Assembly: GCA_041391425.1 (NCBI GenBank)
Contig: JAWKNZ010000005.1
Coordinates: forward strand, 186,001 to 250,000
Source: JAWKNZ01 sp041391425
Lineage (GTDB): Bacteria; Bdellovibrionota_B; Oligoflexia; Oligoflexales; JAWKNZ01
Reading direction: 5' to 3'
DNA: 64,000 bases
Part shown: piece after piece, positions 44,679 through 55,254 of the stretch
Layout of the letters: every line of letters begins with the position of its first letter
How positions within the stretch are numbered: the stretch's first letter is position 1
The notes under the pieces: model-generated
What the model was told of the DNA's origin: nothing
Seen by the model: only the letters and a program-made list of their open reading frames with translations
Databases searched by the model: none
Position numbers and translations under genes: made by a program

Positions 44679-46936
44679 ATGAATGAAGGCTCCAAATTGA
44701 TTGCTGAATTAAGCGACAGTTATCAAGAACACTTTAGACAGCAAAAAGTCATTCTAAGCTTTGGACATTTCTTAGAAATCGTAAAAAACTCCCCCTCGCG
44801 CTATATTCGTAACGCGGCGAGCTATACTGCCGACGCATTTAAGCATTTCGGCACCCGTCCATCTGATCCAGAGGACCCACAATCCCCTATCCGCTTTAAG
44901 GTGTTTGATCTAGGCACAGAAAAAAATGGACCAATTATAGGGGGTGAATTTGTCCAACAAGAGCTACGCAATATATTATCGAGCTTTGAACGCACAGGCT
45001 TTTCGTCTAAACTCATATTACTCCACGGCCCCAATGGCTCTGCGAAGACATCCACAGTCGAAACTATAGCTAGAGCTATGCAAGTGTATAGTACTTGTGA
45101 TGAAGGTGCAGTTTACAAATTCAACTGGATATTTCCAGCGGACAAATCAGCAGGGCCAATTCGCCGCGGTGAACCTGGCCCAATTGGCTTTGCTAAAGAA
45201 TTGGATGATCCAAATCGAGCTGGTGGGTCATACGCTCTATTGGACGAAGCAAAAGTAGCGTCAAAAATAGCATCAGAATTTAAAGAAAACCCCATTTTTC
45301 TAATACCCGAGCAACAACGACTCGAATGGTTAAAAAAATGGATAGCAGAAGAAAAAGATTGCCATCCTGAAGAAGTCAATATTCCTCCACATATGATGCT
45401 CCCCGGTCTATCTAAACGCAATCAAGAGATATTTGAAAATCTACTTAATGCTTATAGCGGTAATTTGGTCGAAGTATTTCGCCATGTTCAGGTAGAGCGC
45501 TTTTTCTATTCACGTCAATATCACGTTGGTATCTCTACAGTAGAACCACAGATGTCAATTGATGCTAGAGAAAAGCAGTTAACTCTTGATAAAAATATTT
45601 CTAATCTCCCTTCGGTACTAAATACCATTAATTTCTATCTTTCTGAAGGTGAACTAATAGAGGCTAATAGAGGTTTATTAGAATTTTCTGATTTACTGAA
45701 ACGCCCTGCAGAAGCATTCAAATATCTACTCTCTACCATCGAAAAAAGTGCAATAAATTTACCATCTGGAACAGCAAATTTAGACATTGTTTTTATAGGC
45801 ACTACTAACGAAAAACATTTAGACGCATTTAAAACAACACCTGACTTCGGTTCTTTCAAAGGACGTTTTGAGCTTATTACCGTGCCATATCTGTTGCGCC
45901 CCTCTGAAGAGGTTAAAATATACAAGTCGGATATAGAAGCTCTGAAAAAAACTATTAAAATAGCCCCACATTCACTGAGGTTTCTCTGCACCTGGGCAGT
46001 AATGACACGATTCAAACAACCAGAGCCAGAATTCTACGAAAGAGTTCACCGTGCCTTGATTTCAAAGCTAGATCCACGCTCAAAAGCTAAATTGTACGAT
46101 AAAGAAAACTTGCATCCACTTTTTAACAATGGAGAACAAAAAACGTTTAACCATCTGCGAACAAAAATTATGTCTGAATCCAGAGGTATGGTTGTTTATG
46201 AAGGACGTTTTGGAGCATCTCCACGTGAAGTCAGAGCAATTTTACATAAAGCGGCCCAAAATACAAAATATAAGACCCTAACACCTATGGCTATTTTTAA
46301 TGAGCTACGCGAGTTGGCAAAAGACCGCACTGTATATGAATTTTTACAATTTGAACCTCGAGGCAAATATCACAATATTCCTGAATTTATAAATACTCTA
46401 GAAAGTGAGTTTATTGCATTATTTCAAAATGAATGCGTTGCAGCAATGGATTTAGTTGAAACCGGAGAATATGAAAATCTAGTAAAACGTTATATAGAAA
46501 ATGTTGTAGCAGAAATTAAAAAAGAAAAAATATGGGATACAGCAACCAACTCTCATGTGCCGCCATCAAAAGCTATAATGGAAGAAGTGGAAAAAATCAT
46601 TGATATTAAAATTGCACCAGCAAAACACAGAGAAAACCTTCTCAGTAGGATCGCCAGCTATAAAATAGATAACCCCGATCTACCAACCGATGTAATGATA
46701 ATATTCGATGATATTATGCAGAAACTCAAAGATCACTTTTTTAAAGAAAAAAGGCAGTCATTGACTCCATCTATAGATCCATGCTTCTTATCGAGAAAGA
46801 AGACAATGCCCTTAGCGAGCGCGAAATACAACAAGCACAAGAAACATTTAACAACCTAGAAAAGAAGTTTGGTTATGACTTACAATCTGCAAAGGATTGC
46901 CTTAAATACGTATTAAGTAAAAAAGATAAAGAGTGA
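44679..46936 (+). CDS. prkA: PrkA-type serine protein kinase / AAA+ protein, frameshifted near the C terminus
   Basis: PrkA proteins have an N-terminal AAA+ domain (LLHGPNGSAKTSTVETIARAM is the P-loop; FIGTTNEKHLDAF) and a C-terminal kinase-like domain, and have been reported to act in stress, nitrogen or sporulation control. ATG 44679 has GGAG six bases upstream. The first frame stops at 46859 after an unrelated tail. Adding one A to the A6 run at about 46746-46751 restores KEKKAVIDSIYRSMLLIEKE, AQETFNNLEKKFGYD and KDKE, ending at 46936, the conserved PrkA end. The repaired protein has about 752 residues. It precedes pyrD by 14 bases. Confidence 0.88.
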
Positions 46937-46950
46937 TTTAAGGACTGTTA

Positions 46951-48024
46951 ATGCCTCAGACAAAAAATTTCAAATCACGACTATCATTTTGGCTTGGAGA
47001 TAAAGGAAGCGCTCTACTACGCCTGCTCCCTCCCGAGCTGTCCCATGATATTGCTATTTGGGCACTAAAAAACGATCTAATCAATATACTTCCTCAACCT
47101 GAAAAAAAAGAGATTTTTCAAAGCTTAAATACCAAAGTATCAGGGATAGGTGAGCTTCATCACCCAATTGGTCTTGCTGCAGGTTTTGATAAAAATTGCC
47201 TCTGCCCAAATGGTTTGGCTAGGCTCGGATTTTCTTTTCTTGAGATCGGAACAATAACACCCCTTGCTCAATCAGGAAACAAAAAACCTAGGTTATTTCG
47301 CCAAAGCCAACAAAGAGCTTTAATTAATCGTATGGGCTTCAATAATGATGGTTCCTTAGAAATCGCAAGTCGACTGCAAAGTTTAAATTGGGACGACTCT
47401 CGCCCTCCGCTCGGAATCAATTTAGGTAAAAATAAAATTACTGCACTTGATCAAGCGATAGAAGACTACCTCGAAGGTTATAATACACTTAGCAATTTAG
47501 GTCGCTATTACGTCATAAACATCTCGTCACCAAATACGGCAGGCCTAAGGCAATTGGCATCGAACGAATTTATCCATCAACTCGGCACTGCCTTATCTGG
47601 TAAAAAGGCAAATATTTGGATCAAACTAGATCCAGACATGCCCAAGAAACAATTTCAATCAGTTGTAGAAACTGTCACAGATCATTCTTTTTCAGGTTTA
47701 ATTTTAAGCAACACCCATAGGGTAGAATGGCCTGAAGTAGGAGGACAATCAGGACATCCGATAGCTATTATGTCTACACGATGCCTAGAATGGGCGTGGG
47801 AGGTTCATAAAGGGCAAATAGCAATGATCGGAAGCGGTGGAATTCTTTCTGGCCTTGATATTTATGAAAAAATAATTCGTGGAGCATCAGCAGTACAAAT
47901 TTACGCTGCCCTCATCTTCAGAGGGCCATGGGTTGTTTACAAATTATTAGAAGAACTAGCGGCAGAAATGTCAATCAGAGGAATACACTCAATTGAAGAT
48001 GCATTTGCCAGCTACTATAACTAG
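46951..48024 (+). CDS. pyrD: Dihydroorotate dehydrogenase (quinone), class 2
   Basis: This FMN enzyme oxidises dihydroorotate at the inner membrane and passes electrons to quinone. The 357 residues include GLAAGFDKN (FMN-binding), FLEIGTITPLAQSGN and PRLFRQ, NRMGFNN, the catalytic-Ser loop INISSPNTAGLRQL and IGSGGILSGLDIYEK. The N-terminal extension with hydrophobic helices is typical of class 2. It shares a transcript with prkA and the HD protein. Confidence 0.95.
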   Translation: MPQTKNFKSRLSFWLGDKGSALLRLLPPELSHDIAIWALKNDLINILPQPEKKEIFQSLNTKVSGIGELHHPIGLAAGFDKNCLCPNGLARLGFSFLEIGTITPLAQSGNKKPRLFRQSQQRALINRMGFNNDGSLEIASRLQSLNWDDSRPPLGINLGKNKITALDQAIEDYLEGYNTLSNLGRYYVINISSPNTAGLRQLASNEFIHQLGTALSGKKANIWIKLDPDMPKKQFQSVVETVTDHSFSGLILSNTHRVEWPEVGGQSGHPIAIMSTRCLEWAWEVHKGQIAMIGSGGILSGLDIYEKIIRGASAVQIYAALIFRGPWVVYKLLEELAAEMSIRGIHSIEDAFASYYN

Positions 48025-48035
48025 GATAATAAAAT

Positions 48036-49583
48036 ATGGCTTTAGAAATCACGAGAAGAATTCGCGGAAATCTACATGGTTCGATAGACATATCGACCTT
48101 AGAAGATAAAGTAATAAACCATCAATTATTTCAAAGATTGAGACGTATTCACCAAACAGCATTTTTGACTTATGTTTTCCCGGGAGCGACACATAGCCGC
48201 TTCGAACATTCCCTTGGAGTCATGAACCTTGCCGGAATCGCATGGAAGAAATTACGTTCTAATCAAGAACGATTATTTAGATCCACGCAAAAATACGAAA
48301 ATTTCGAAATTAGAGAGCAACGAGAAATCCATGAGGAAAATCATGGAATTTTATTTCCAACATTTAAAGTAATAGATGAAATTTTTTCATCCGATTATAC
48401 CCTACAAGCATTAAGATTAGCCGCGCTCCTACATGACCTTGGGCATCCTCCTTATTCTCACAGCGGTGAGAGATTTTTGCCATCTGCAAATGCCCTTCTA
48501 AAACACAATAGTAATATTCCTTCGTATTTAAAAAAATACCTTTCAACATTAGCAGAACAAGCTGCATCTTTGGGAAAAAAAGCAAGCATGGCACCAGTCA
48601 GCCACGAAGTTTTTACAGCTATGCTTGCAGACAAATTAATATCTGAAGTTAATAAAGAATGCTCTGATCACGAACTCAAAATAAATCCACAAGATGTCGT
48701 TTCAATCATAATTCCGGAAATTAGCCCTGCAGACAACTCAGAACTCTCTAAGTTAAAGATTAATTCTGTATGTCATGAATTAATCTCCGGAGAAATTGAT
48801 ATTGATAGAATGGATTATTTGCAGAGAGATTCCAAAGAATGCGGAGTCGTTTATGGGATCTTTGATGCAGAAAGAATTCTAGACTCATTGAGTCTATATT
48901 GGAATCAAGAAGATAAATCGTTCCATCTCGCTATCCAATACTCAGGTTTAGCAGCATTTGAAGATTATCTCCGCGCTAGGCAGTCAATGTATCTGCAACT
49001 GTATTTTCATAAAACATCTGTTGCCGCAGAAGCTATGATGCAAAACATTTCAACACAAATGCGTGATTGGCGTTTACCTGCAGATATAAACGCATATGCC
49101 GAAATAGACGAATATAATCTTTACCAACACCTAGAACAAGCAATACGGAGGCAAAATCTAAGCGAAAACGATACCCGCGATGTGATTCAAGAAGTTCAAG
49201 GACTTTTGTTTAAAAGGTGCTTATGGAAGCGTATTTTCGAACTTTCAGGCGCATCAAACATTGTTAGACACAACCCCGCCATGGAAAAAGCAAAACAAAT
49301 TATTTCCGATCTAGGGCTGCAGCATGAGCAAGTCTCATCAAGTAGCTATTTAACGAAGTTCAGGCCTAGAGAGAAAAATCAAGCAAGCAAAAACTATCTT
49401 AGACTTATAAAAAAAGATGTAAAACAGTTTATTCGGGTTTACCCCATAGAAGATTATTCTGGAATTATTTCTGATCAAAACTCTGTCCATATCACTAGAC
49501 TTTATGTCAAAAATATTCCATTAGAAAATGGAGAAATGAGTGCCGACATAGCACAAAAAGCGATCACTAAAGCCTTTGACTAG
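48036..49583 (+). CDS. HD-domain phosphohydrolase, SAMHD1/YwfO-like dNTPase
   Basis: The 515 residues contain GATHSRFEHSLGVMNLA, LAALLHDLGHPPYSHSGERF (the metal-binding HD) and SGEIDIDRMDYLQRDSKECGVVYGIFDAERIL, the hallmark of SAMHD1- and YwfO-like enzymes that hydrolyse dNTPs. Its start lies 11 bases after pyrD, so it is co-transcribed; both genes concern nucleotide pools. It differs from Dgt by the DRMDYLQRDS motif. Confidence 0.88.
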   Translation: MALEITRRIRGNLHGSIDISTLEDKVINHQLFQRLRRIHQTAFLTYVFPGATHSRFEHSLGVMNLAGIAWKKLRSNQERLFRSTQKYENFEIREQREIHEENHGILFPTFKVIDEIFSSDYTLQALRLAALLHDLGHPPYSHSGERFLPSANALLKHNSNIPSYLKKYLSTLAEQAASLGKKASMAPVSHEVFTAMLADKLISEVNKECSDHELKINPQDVVSIIIPEISPADNSELSKLKINSVCHELISGEIDIDRMDYLQRDSKECGVVYGIFDAERILDSLSLYWNQEDKSFHLAIQYSGLAAFEDYLRARQSMYLQLYFHKTSVAAEAMMQNISTQMRDWRLPADINAYAEIDEYNLYQHLEQAIRRQNLSENDTRDVIQEVQGLLFKRCLWKRIFELSGASNIVRHNPAMEKAKQIISDLGLQHEQVSSSSYLTKFRPREKNQASKNYLRLIKKDVKQFIRVYPIEDYSGIISDQNSVHITRLYVKNIPLENGEMSADIAQKAITKAFD

Positions 49584-49999
49584 AGGATAAAGTTAATTTC
49601 ACCACTGCAATTTTTGCCAGGTTTGCTTGGAAACCACTTGCACCTTACAAAAGTTAAACAGTGATGTATTCTCTAAAAATCATTAGATAATTTATCCAAC
49701 TTAGATAAACCTTCAAGTTATATAAAAGAAATCTTGATTGCAAATCTCACGCAAGCAAGGAACAAATTGTCGTTAATGTTATAATGTATTTCAAGCCTAA
49801 TATTTGCCATCTGATTACCGATTTCAATTCTGTTTATATTGGGATGAGTAAAAACCTACAAGATAAGAGACAGAGAAACGAAAAGGCGGAATGTTCAGAT
49901 AAGCCTTTATTCAATGGAAAATACGACTATTCACAGGCTTTACTCCCCTTAAGGTATTTTCATTAAATTAAGGCTTAATTAAGCTGTTTGGAGACATAG
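49584..49999. other. Intergenic region before the coiled-coil gene
   Basis: Nothing convincing is seen. A 60-codon open frame (49784-49966) is Cys/His/Tyr-rich but has no family or clear ribosome-binding site, and I do not call it. Confidence 0.35.
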
Positions 50000-52408
50000 A
50001 TGAATTTTCATTTCTTGCAGTATAAACTTTCCAACACTTCCCATACAAAAACTTGGAAGTTTAGAAAAGGCAAGCATAACTACTGCAATTTTTTTGTATT
50101 ACCTGCAGAACAAGCAGATTTTGAAGATTTTTGTAGTGCATTCTCCAACTTATTTACTAACAGTACCGAAGAAAAATTTGAGCGTTGTATCCTTGAGCTA
50201 TCCAACAACTCAGGGGATACCTGGAGAATTGAAAAGAAAGATGGACTGGAATTCATAATACATAATGGCAAACAGTTAACTCATCCAAACGCATACGAAA
50301 TGATGAATAAATCATTATTAGATTTAAGTGAAGAATATATTTTAGAACACAAAAAAGTACCAACAAGAATATTTGAACAGTTAAATGCATATGGAATCAA
50401 GGCAAGTCGACAAAACTTATGGGTTTCAGAATTATCTAAAGACTGGGAATGGCGCAGTCAATTATTTGATTATCTCAACAACGAAAAAAACCAGACAGAA
50501 GAAAAATTAAGTAAGAAATTAAATTGTAGCTTTGAAAGAAATCATGAAGAGATTAACAATTTATATCGAAAAATAATGCCTTTGTATTACTCCTATCATG
50601 ACACAGCATCACAGTTAGATTCTATTACATCACAAATAAAAAATGACCTTCATCCTCAAGTTTATGAAATTCAGATAATTGAAAAGCAACTATCAATAAT
50701 AGAAGAAATAGCCAATCTACAAAAGTCGCTAGTTCAATCAGGCACGTCCATCAACGAGCAAAAAAACAACATTACTGAAATTAAAAATGAAATTTCTAGC
50801 AGATTAAAATCACTAAAACTCAATCATATTTCAGAATTCAAACCTAACTCTAATTGGCTACCGCTCATTGAAATACTCAGCAAAAAACAGATTTTGGAAC
50901 AACTATTAAAGCAAACCGACAAGGCGAAAGAATCTATTACAACTGTAATCAATCCAATAATAGATGAACACTTCGCCGCAATACATGATGTTCTTACCGA
51001 AAATCATCAATGCAGTGAGGAATTAGAATCATGCCTTTCGACAGTCAATCTAGAAATCGCTACCAATGCAGTAAGAAATTCACTCTTCAGCCCACAGGTA
51101 CCAACAAATGAAAAAAACACCCCTTCTCCAAGCCAAAAAGAAAAAATTGAAAAAGTATTAAATTGGTTTAATACTTTTAATTTTAAAAGTTTATTCACGT
51201 CAAAAGAAAAAATTCCAGAAAACGAAAAGAATACAATTGAGCGGCTCGAAACATTTCGTATGTCCATTGAAATTATCCTAGCAAAATTTCAAGAATTACG
51301 AGCAAATCTAAACAGTGGGAATGATAAAGCAAAAGAAATTGTTGCAGATTTTGAGATGATCGAAAGCAGGTATCATAAGTCATACAAACGCTTAACAGAC
51401 AAATGGAACTTATTACAACAAGAGTTTAATCTTCCTCCCGATACCGACCTCAAACAATTAAATCAGATAATATTAAATCACACTAGAATAATTGAACTTA
51501 TTGAAAGCATAAAAATCACTGAAGAAAAAATCAAAAAAAGAAAAATTATTTTAACAAAACTAGAATCACTAGTCTGGCAATGGAGAGAGCTTAACAATAG
51601 CCAAAAACAGACTAACTTAAAAAATTCAACTATACTTTTCACAGAGGCCAAATCAATCTTAAGATACGAGAGCGAGAAAAGGAAACAGTTAGAAAAATAC
51701 AACTCAGCTAAAACTAAAGCTCAACTAGCCAGTAGTATAGATGAACATCTGAAAACCAGACTAGCAAGTATAAAAAACGAATGGGAGAATGCATTCGCTG
51801 ACGCTAATATTTCCCCTATGGATATAAGCAATGTAGATATCACGACTTATTTAAATGAAATAGAAAAAATAAGATCCATCGAAAGCCTGCTACTAAATAA
51901 AAACGATTGTGAATTTGGTAGTAAAATTTCTAATATTAGTCAAAATACACTGACATTTTTGCAATGGAGGGATCAAACTAAAAATAATCGACACAGGCTC
52001 AAATTGCTAGAAACAATAGAAAATAATTACCCGAAAGCTCCTTGTTTTTTATTCCTCCATGATCAAGTATTAATTGATTACTTAAAAAAACTTGGATTAA
52101 GCTCGCTTGAACACGTTGAATTACAAAAAGATCGAAAGAATTTGAACACGCCAGAAATACAAAATACTTTAGAACAAAAAATCTCGGAATCATCGATCAT
52201 GAAGAATAGCTATGAAGATATAGAAAGTTTGCCACAAAAAAGCACAACTTTATCTGGGCGAAAACGACCAACAACGGGTAAAATAGCTAACACACAAAAT
52301 TTGAACCCACATTTACGTACAGCACCTACCCCTAACAACCCAAAAGTCGATGCCATCCTCGAACTATTCCAAAAGAAGCCACAATCATTTTCAAAAGCTT
52401 CGAAATAA
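50000..52408 (+). CDS. Long coiled-coil protein of unknown function
   Basis: The 802 residues begin with a small globular part (LSNTSHTKTWKFRKGKHNY, FFVLPAEQADFEDFCSAF) and then hundreds of residues of Lys/Glu/Asn-rich helix broken by short turns, ending in a basic disordered tail (SGRKRPTTGKIANTQNLN). The head faintly recalls the start of YhaN/SbcC-type ATPases, but no Walker A motif or signature motif is visible, so it is not an SMC-like ATPase as it stands. It may be a scaffold. The upstream HD gene is 416 bases away on the same strand. Confidence 0.55.
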   Translation: MNFHFLQYKLSNTSHTKTWKFRKGKHNYCNFFVLPAEQADFEDFCSAFSNLFTNSTEEKFERCILELSNNSGDTWRIEKKDGLEFIIHNGKQLTHPNAYEMMNKSLLDLSEEYILEHKKVPTRIFEQLNAYGIKASRQNLWVSELSKDWEWRSQLFDYLNNEKNQTEEKLSKKLNCSFERNHEEINNLYRKIMPLYYSYHDTASQLDSITSQIKNDLHPQVYEIQIIEKQLSIIEEIANLQKSLVQSGTSINEQKNNITEIKNEISSRLKSLKLNHISEFKPNSNWLPLIEILSKKQILEQLLKQTDKAKESITTVINPIIDEHFAAIHDVLTENHQCSEELESCLSTVNLEIATNAVRNSLFSPQVPTNEKNTPSPSQKEKIEKVLNWFNTFNFKSLFTSKEKIPENEKNTIERLETFRMSIEIILAKFQELRANLNSGNDKAKEIVADFEMIESRYHKSYKRLTDKWNLLQQEFNLPPDTDLKQLNQIILNHTRIIELIESIKITEEKIKKRKIILTKLESLVWQWRELNNSQKQTNLKNSTILFTEAKSILRYESEKRKQLEKYNSAKTKAQLASSIDEHLKTRLASIKNEWENAFADANISPMDISNVDITTYLNEIEKIRSIESLLLNKNDCEFGSKISNISQNTLTFLQWRDQTKNNRHRLKLLETIENNYPKAPCFLFLHDQVLIDYLKKLGLSSLEHVELQKDRKNLNTPEIQNTLEQKISESSIMKNSYEDIESLPQKSTTLSGRKRPTTGKIANTQNLNPHLRTAPTPNNPKVDAILELFQKKPQSFSKASK

Positions 52409-52695
52409 CCTAGAGTGTACCCAAAACATGCTATTTTTGCTATTTCTTTAGAGCCTCAACGAATCCAATACATGAGTATTGCCACCTAGCAGAGAAAATT
52501 AGCTTTATTTATTAGCTTGTTATATTTGCCATGAAGGATAGAATCTTAAACTTGTTCATACAGCATGCATACTTTATTACTCTTTTAGCTTGCGACTTTT
52601 GAAAGCAATAGGCATAACTGGTGGTTCTAAAACAAAGCTTAGCGGTGATAGTATGCTGAGTTTATTTTGTAACCGTTCAATACAGGAGGCTAACC
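52409..52695. other. Leader region of hppA
   Basis: A run of possible short frames exists on the plus strand up to 52695 (including 52590-52811, which overlaps hppA in another frame); none has a recognisable product. The hppA ribosome-binding site CAGGAGG is at about 52683-52689. Confidence 0.4.
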
Positions 52696-54804
52696 TTGGC
52701 TGTCGAAGTTGTAATTGCGACCTGTGGATTTTTGGCGCTCGTGGCTGCTGCTGTTTATGCAAAAAGAGTGCTTGCAGTAAATATCCAAGGCACAGAAAGC
52801 GAAATAAGTAGGTTTAAACGAATTTCAGGAGCAATTGAAGAAGGAGCCATGGCGTTTCTACAAGCCGAATACAAGTATGTAGGCCTCTATTGCATAGCAT
52901 TTGCGGCTCTAATGGCAGTCGCCTTAGACGAACACCATACTCCTGATATCAACGAAGGGATGTATAGTGCTATCGCCTTTTTAATTGGCGCATTTACATC
53001 TAGCGTTTGTGCTTTTTTAGGGATGAAAATAGCAGTAAAAGGTAATGTCAGGACAACAATTGGAGCTAGAAATAGCCTAGCTGAAGGGTTCCGAATCGCA
53101 TTTAATTCTGGCGCCGTCATGGGCTTTGCTTTATGTGGATTAGCAGTATTAGGCTTGCTAGGAATGGCACTATTCTATTCCACCATCACAGATAATCTTG
53201 TTGTTGCTATGGAGATGGTAGCTGGCTTTGGTTTGGGTGGCTCGACTGTTGCTCTATTTGGACGTGTTGGTGGCGGGATTTATACAAAGGCCGCAGACGT
53301 CGGCGCTGACCTTGTTGGAAAAGTAGAAGCAGGAATTCCTGAAGATGATCCACGAAATCCTGCGGTTATAGCTGATAACGTTGGTGATAACGTTGGTGAC
53401 ATTGCCGGTATGGGTGCTGATCTTTTTGGTTCTTTAGCCGAAGCAACCTGCGCAGCATTAGTCATAGGTGCATCTGCTGCTGCTCTTTCAGCAGACAATA
53501 CCGTGCTATTCTATCCTATTCTTATATCTGCGATCGGCATACCGATCTGTCTAATTTGCGCTCTACTAGCAAAGATAAGCCCTGATGCAAAAAGCGCAGA
53601 GCCAATCCTAAAAAAGCTGCTATTAGTGTCAACTGTTCTCATGACAGTTGCCATTCTAGCAATAACTTATGGATTTATGCCTACTGAGATAACTATAGAC
53701 AATTTGGCTATAACCCGTTCTGATATTCTAATTTCGGTACTGTCAGGCCTTTGGGCTGGGCTTCTTATCGGATATGTTACAGAATATTATACGTCACATG
53801 CATATAAGCCAGTAAAAGAAGTAGCTGATGCCTCTAAAACCGGTTCAGCAACTAATATCATTTATGGGCTAAGCTTAGGTTATAAATCATCTGTAATCCC
53901 AACTGCTGCCATCGCTGCTACGGTTTTCATTTCATGGCACTTTGCCGGCATGTACGGTATCGCTTTAGCAGCAATTGGAATGATTTCAACCATCGCAATT
54001 GGATTGACTATTGATGCGTACGGCCCGGTTTCTGATAATGCCGGCGGTATTTCAGAAATGTGTGAGCTCGAAGAGATTGTACGTAAACGAACTGATATTT
54101 TAGATGCAGCTGGAAATACCACCGCAGCCATTGGTAAAGGATTTGCTATTGGTTCAGCTGTTTTAACAGCTCTTGCACTATTTGCAGCGTTTCTCACACG
54201 CTCAGGTGTTCATAGCTTAAACCTACTGGAACCTGCTGTTTTCGCAGGCCTTATAGCTGGTGGTGCCCTACCTTGCTTGTTCACAGCCCAGACTATGCGC
54301 GCGGTAGGGACAGCAGCATTTGCAATGATCGAAGAGGTGCGGCACCAGTTTAAATCCATTCCGGGAATCATGGAAGGAACTGGACGTCCAAATTATAAAA
54401 AGTGTGTTGAAATTTCAACTCAAGCAGCCTTGAAAGAGATGATAGGACCAGCGGTTCTAGTTATTGGAACTCCACTAATTTTTGGAATTTTATTCGGCAT
54501 TCAAGCTCTAGCAGGGCTCTTAGCGGGATCATTAGTGGTTGCAATCATTATTGCTATTTCATCCTCTAATTCAGGTGGCGCATGGGACAATGCTAAAAAA
54601 TATATTGAAGGTGGTGCTTGCGGTGGCAAAGGTTCAGACTCACACAAGGCAGCTATCGTTGGTGACACTGTTGGAGATCCTTTTAAAGATACATCAGGAC
54701 CGTCTCTTAATATTTTGATGAAATTAATGGCAATTTTAAGCTTGGTATTTGCTCCTTTTATAGTGACAGCTCACGGCTGGATTTTAAACCTCTTTGGTTT
54801 TTAA
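52696..54804 (+). CDS. hppA: Membrane-bound ion-pumping pyrophosphatase
   Basis: This 702-residue integral membrane enzyme couples hydrolysis of pyrophosphate to H+ or Na+ export. The TTG start follows AGGAGG. The catalytic motifs are [32 protein letters not shown] with its VGDN repeat, and [10 protein letters not shown]...[42 protein letters not shown] has Ala where K+-independent enzymes carry Lys, which predicts a K+-dependent enzyme. About 16 membrane helices are expected. The ion pumped cannot be read with certainty. Confidence 0.95.
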   Translation: MAVEVVIATCGFLALVAAAVYAKRVLAVNIQGTESEISRFKRISGAIEEGAMAFLQAEYKYVGLYCIAFAALMAVALDEHHTPDINEGMYSAIAFLIGAFTSSVCAFLGMKIAVKGNVRTTIGARNSLAEGFRIAFNSGAVMGFALCGLAVLGLLGMALFYSTITDNLVVAMEMVAGFGLGGSTVALFGRVGGGIYTKAADVGADLVGKVEAGIPEDDPRNPAVIADNVGDNVGDIAGMGADLFGSLAEATCAALVIGASAAALSADNTVLFYPILISAIGIPICLICALLAKISPDAKSAEPILKKLLLVSTVLMTVAILAITYGFMPTEITIDNLAITRSDILISVLSGLWAGLLIGYVTEYYTSHAYKPVKEVADASKTGSATNIIYGLSLGYKSSVIPTAAIAATVFISWHFAGMYGIALAAIGMISTIAIGLTIDAYGPVSDNAGGISEMCELEEIVRKRTDILDAAGNTTAAIGKGFAIGSAVLTALALFAAFLTRSGVHSLNLLEPAVFAGLIAGGALPCLFTAQTMRAVGTAAFAMIEEVRHQFKSIPGIMEGTGRPNYKKCVEISTQAALKEMIGPAVLVIGTPLIFGILFGIQALAGLLAGSLVVAIIIAISSSNSGGAWDNAKKYIEGGACGGKGSDSHKAAIVGDTVGDPFKDTSGPSLNILMKLMAILSLVFAPFIVTAHGWILNLFGF

Positions 54805-54818
54805 TCGCAAATCCTAAA

Positions 54819-54984
54819 CCGGGATCTGAAATTTTTTGAAAAACTGTAGTATTTTCAACGGAGTCGAAGTTCGGTCGGATGCTAGGCGCGAGGAGGTGGG
54901 AAACCGCAGTGTACATGTTGGTACATGAGGATTTCCTGACGACGTAGCAACGCCGCAACCGGCTAGAAATTCGGATCCGGGCCT
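54819..54984. repeat. Long palindromic repeat, GGATCTGAAATTTTTTG family, copy 2
   Basis: It begins 15 bases after the hppA stop and differs from copy 1 (43591-43754) at only a handful of positions. The arms and the AGTGTACATGTTGGTACATG apex are intact. Spurious minus-strand reading frames over both copies encode similar peptides. Confidence 0.9.
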
Positions 54985-55023
54985 AAAGTATTAGATTGCG
55001 CAAGTTATCATATCAACAAATAT

Positions 55024-55067
55024 AAAAAAGCGCCTGGGTTATATATTCATAGCCCAGGCGCTTTTTT
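55024..55067. terminator. Strong bidirectional rho-independent terminator
   Basis: AAAAAAGCGCCTGGG ... CCCAGGCGCTTTTTT: a 9-bp GC-rich stem with T-runs on both strands ends hppA transcripts after the repeat. Confidence 0.88.
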
Positions 55068-55254
55068 GAGACAAGAGATGAAAAACCCTGCTTTAAAAAG
55101 TTGGGGTTTACAAGCCTATATGAAATTTCCGAATTCATATCTATAATGAGCGAATATCTTTATTACTATGAAACTAGCAAAAATAAGTCTAGAATCGATA
55201 GGATAGTAAGAATCTACTTAGATTAGCCTAAGATTCCTCGAGGTGCTGAGCTAA

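Noticed and set aside
46740..46760. dnaX-type programmed -1 frameshift at AAAAAAG in prkA
   Set aside because: The zero-frame codons are GAA AAA AGG, so the heptamer is not in the A AAA AAG phase needed for tandem slippage; sequence error or transcriptional slippage fits better.
49784..49966. Possible 60-residue gene
   Set aside because: No family, no clear ribosome-binding site, atypical composition.
54758..54958. Minus-strand 66-codon open frame
   Set aside because: Repeat shadow as above, and it overlaps the end of hppA antisense.
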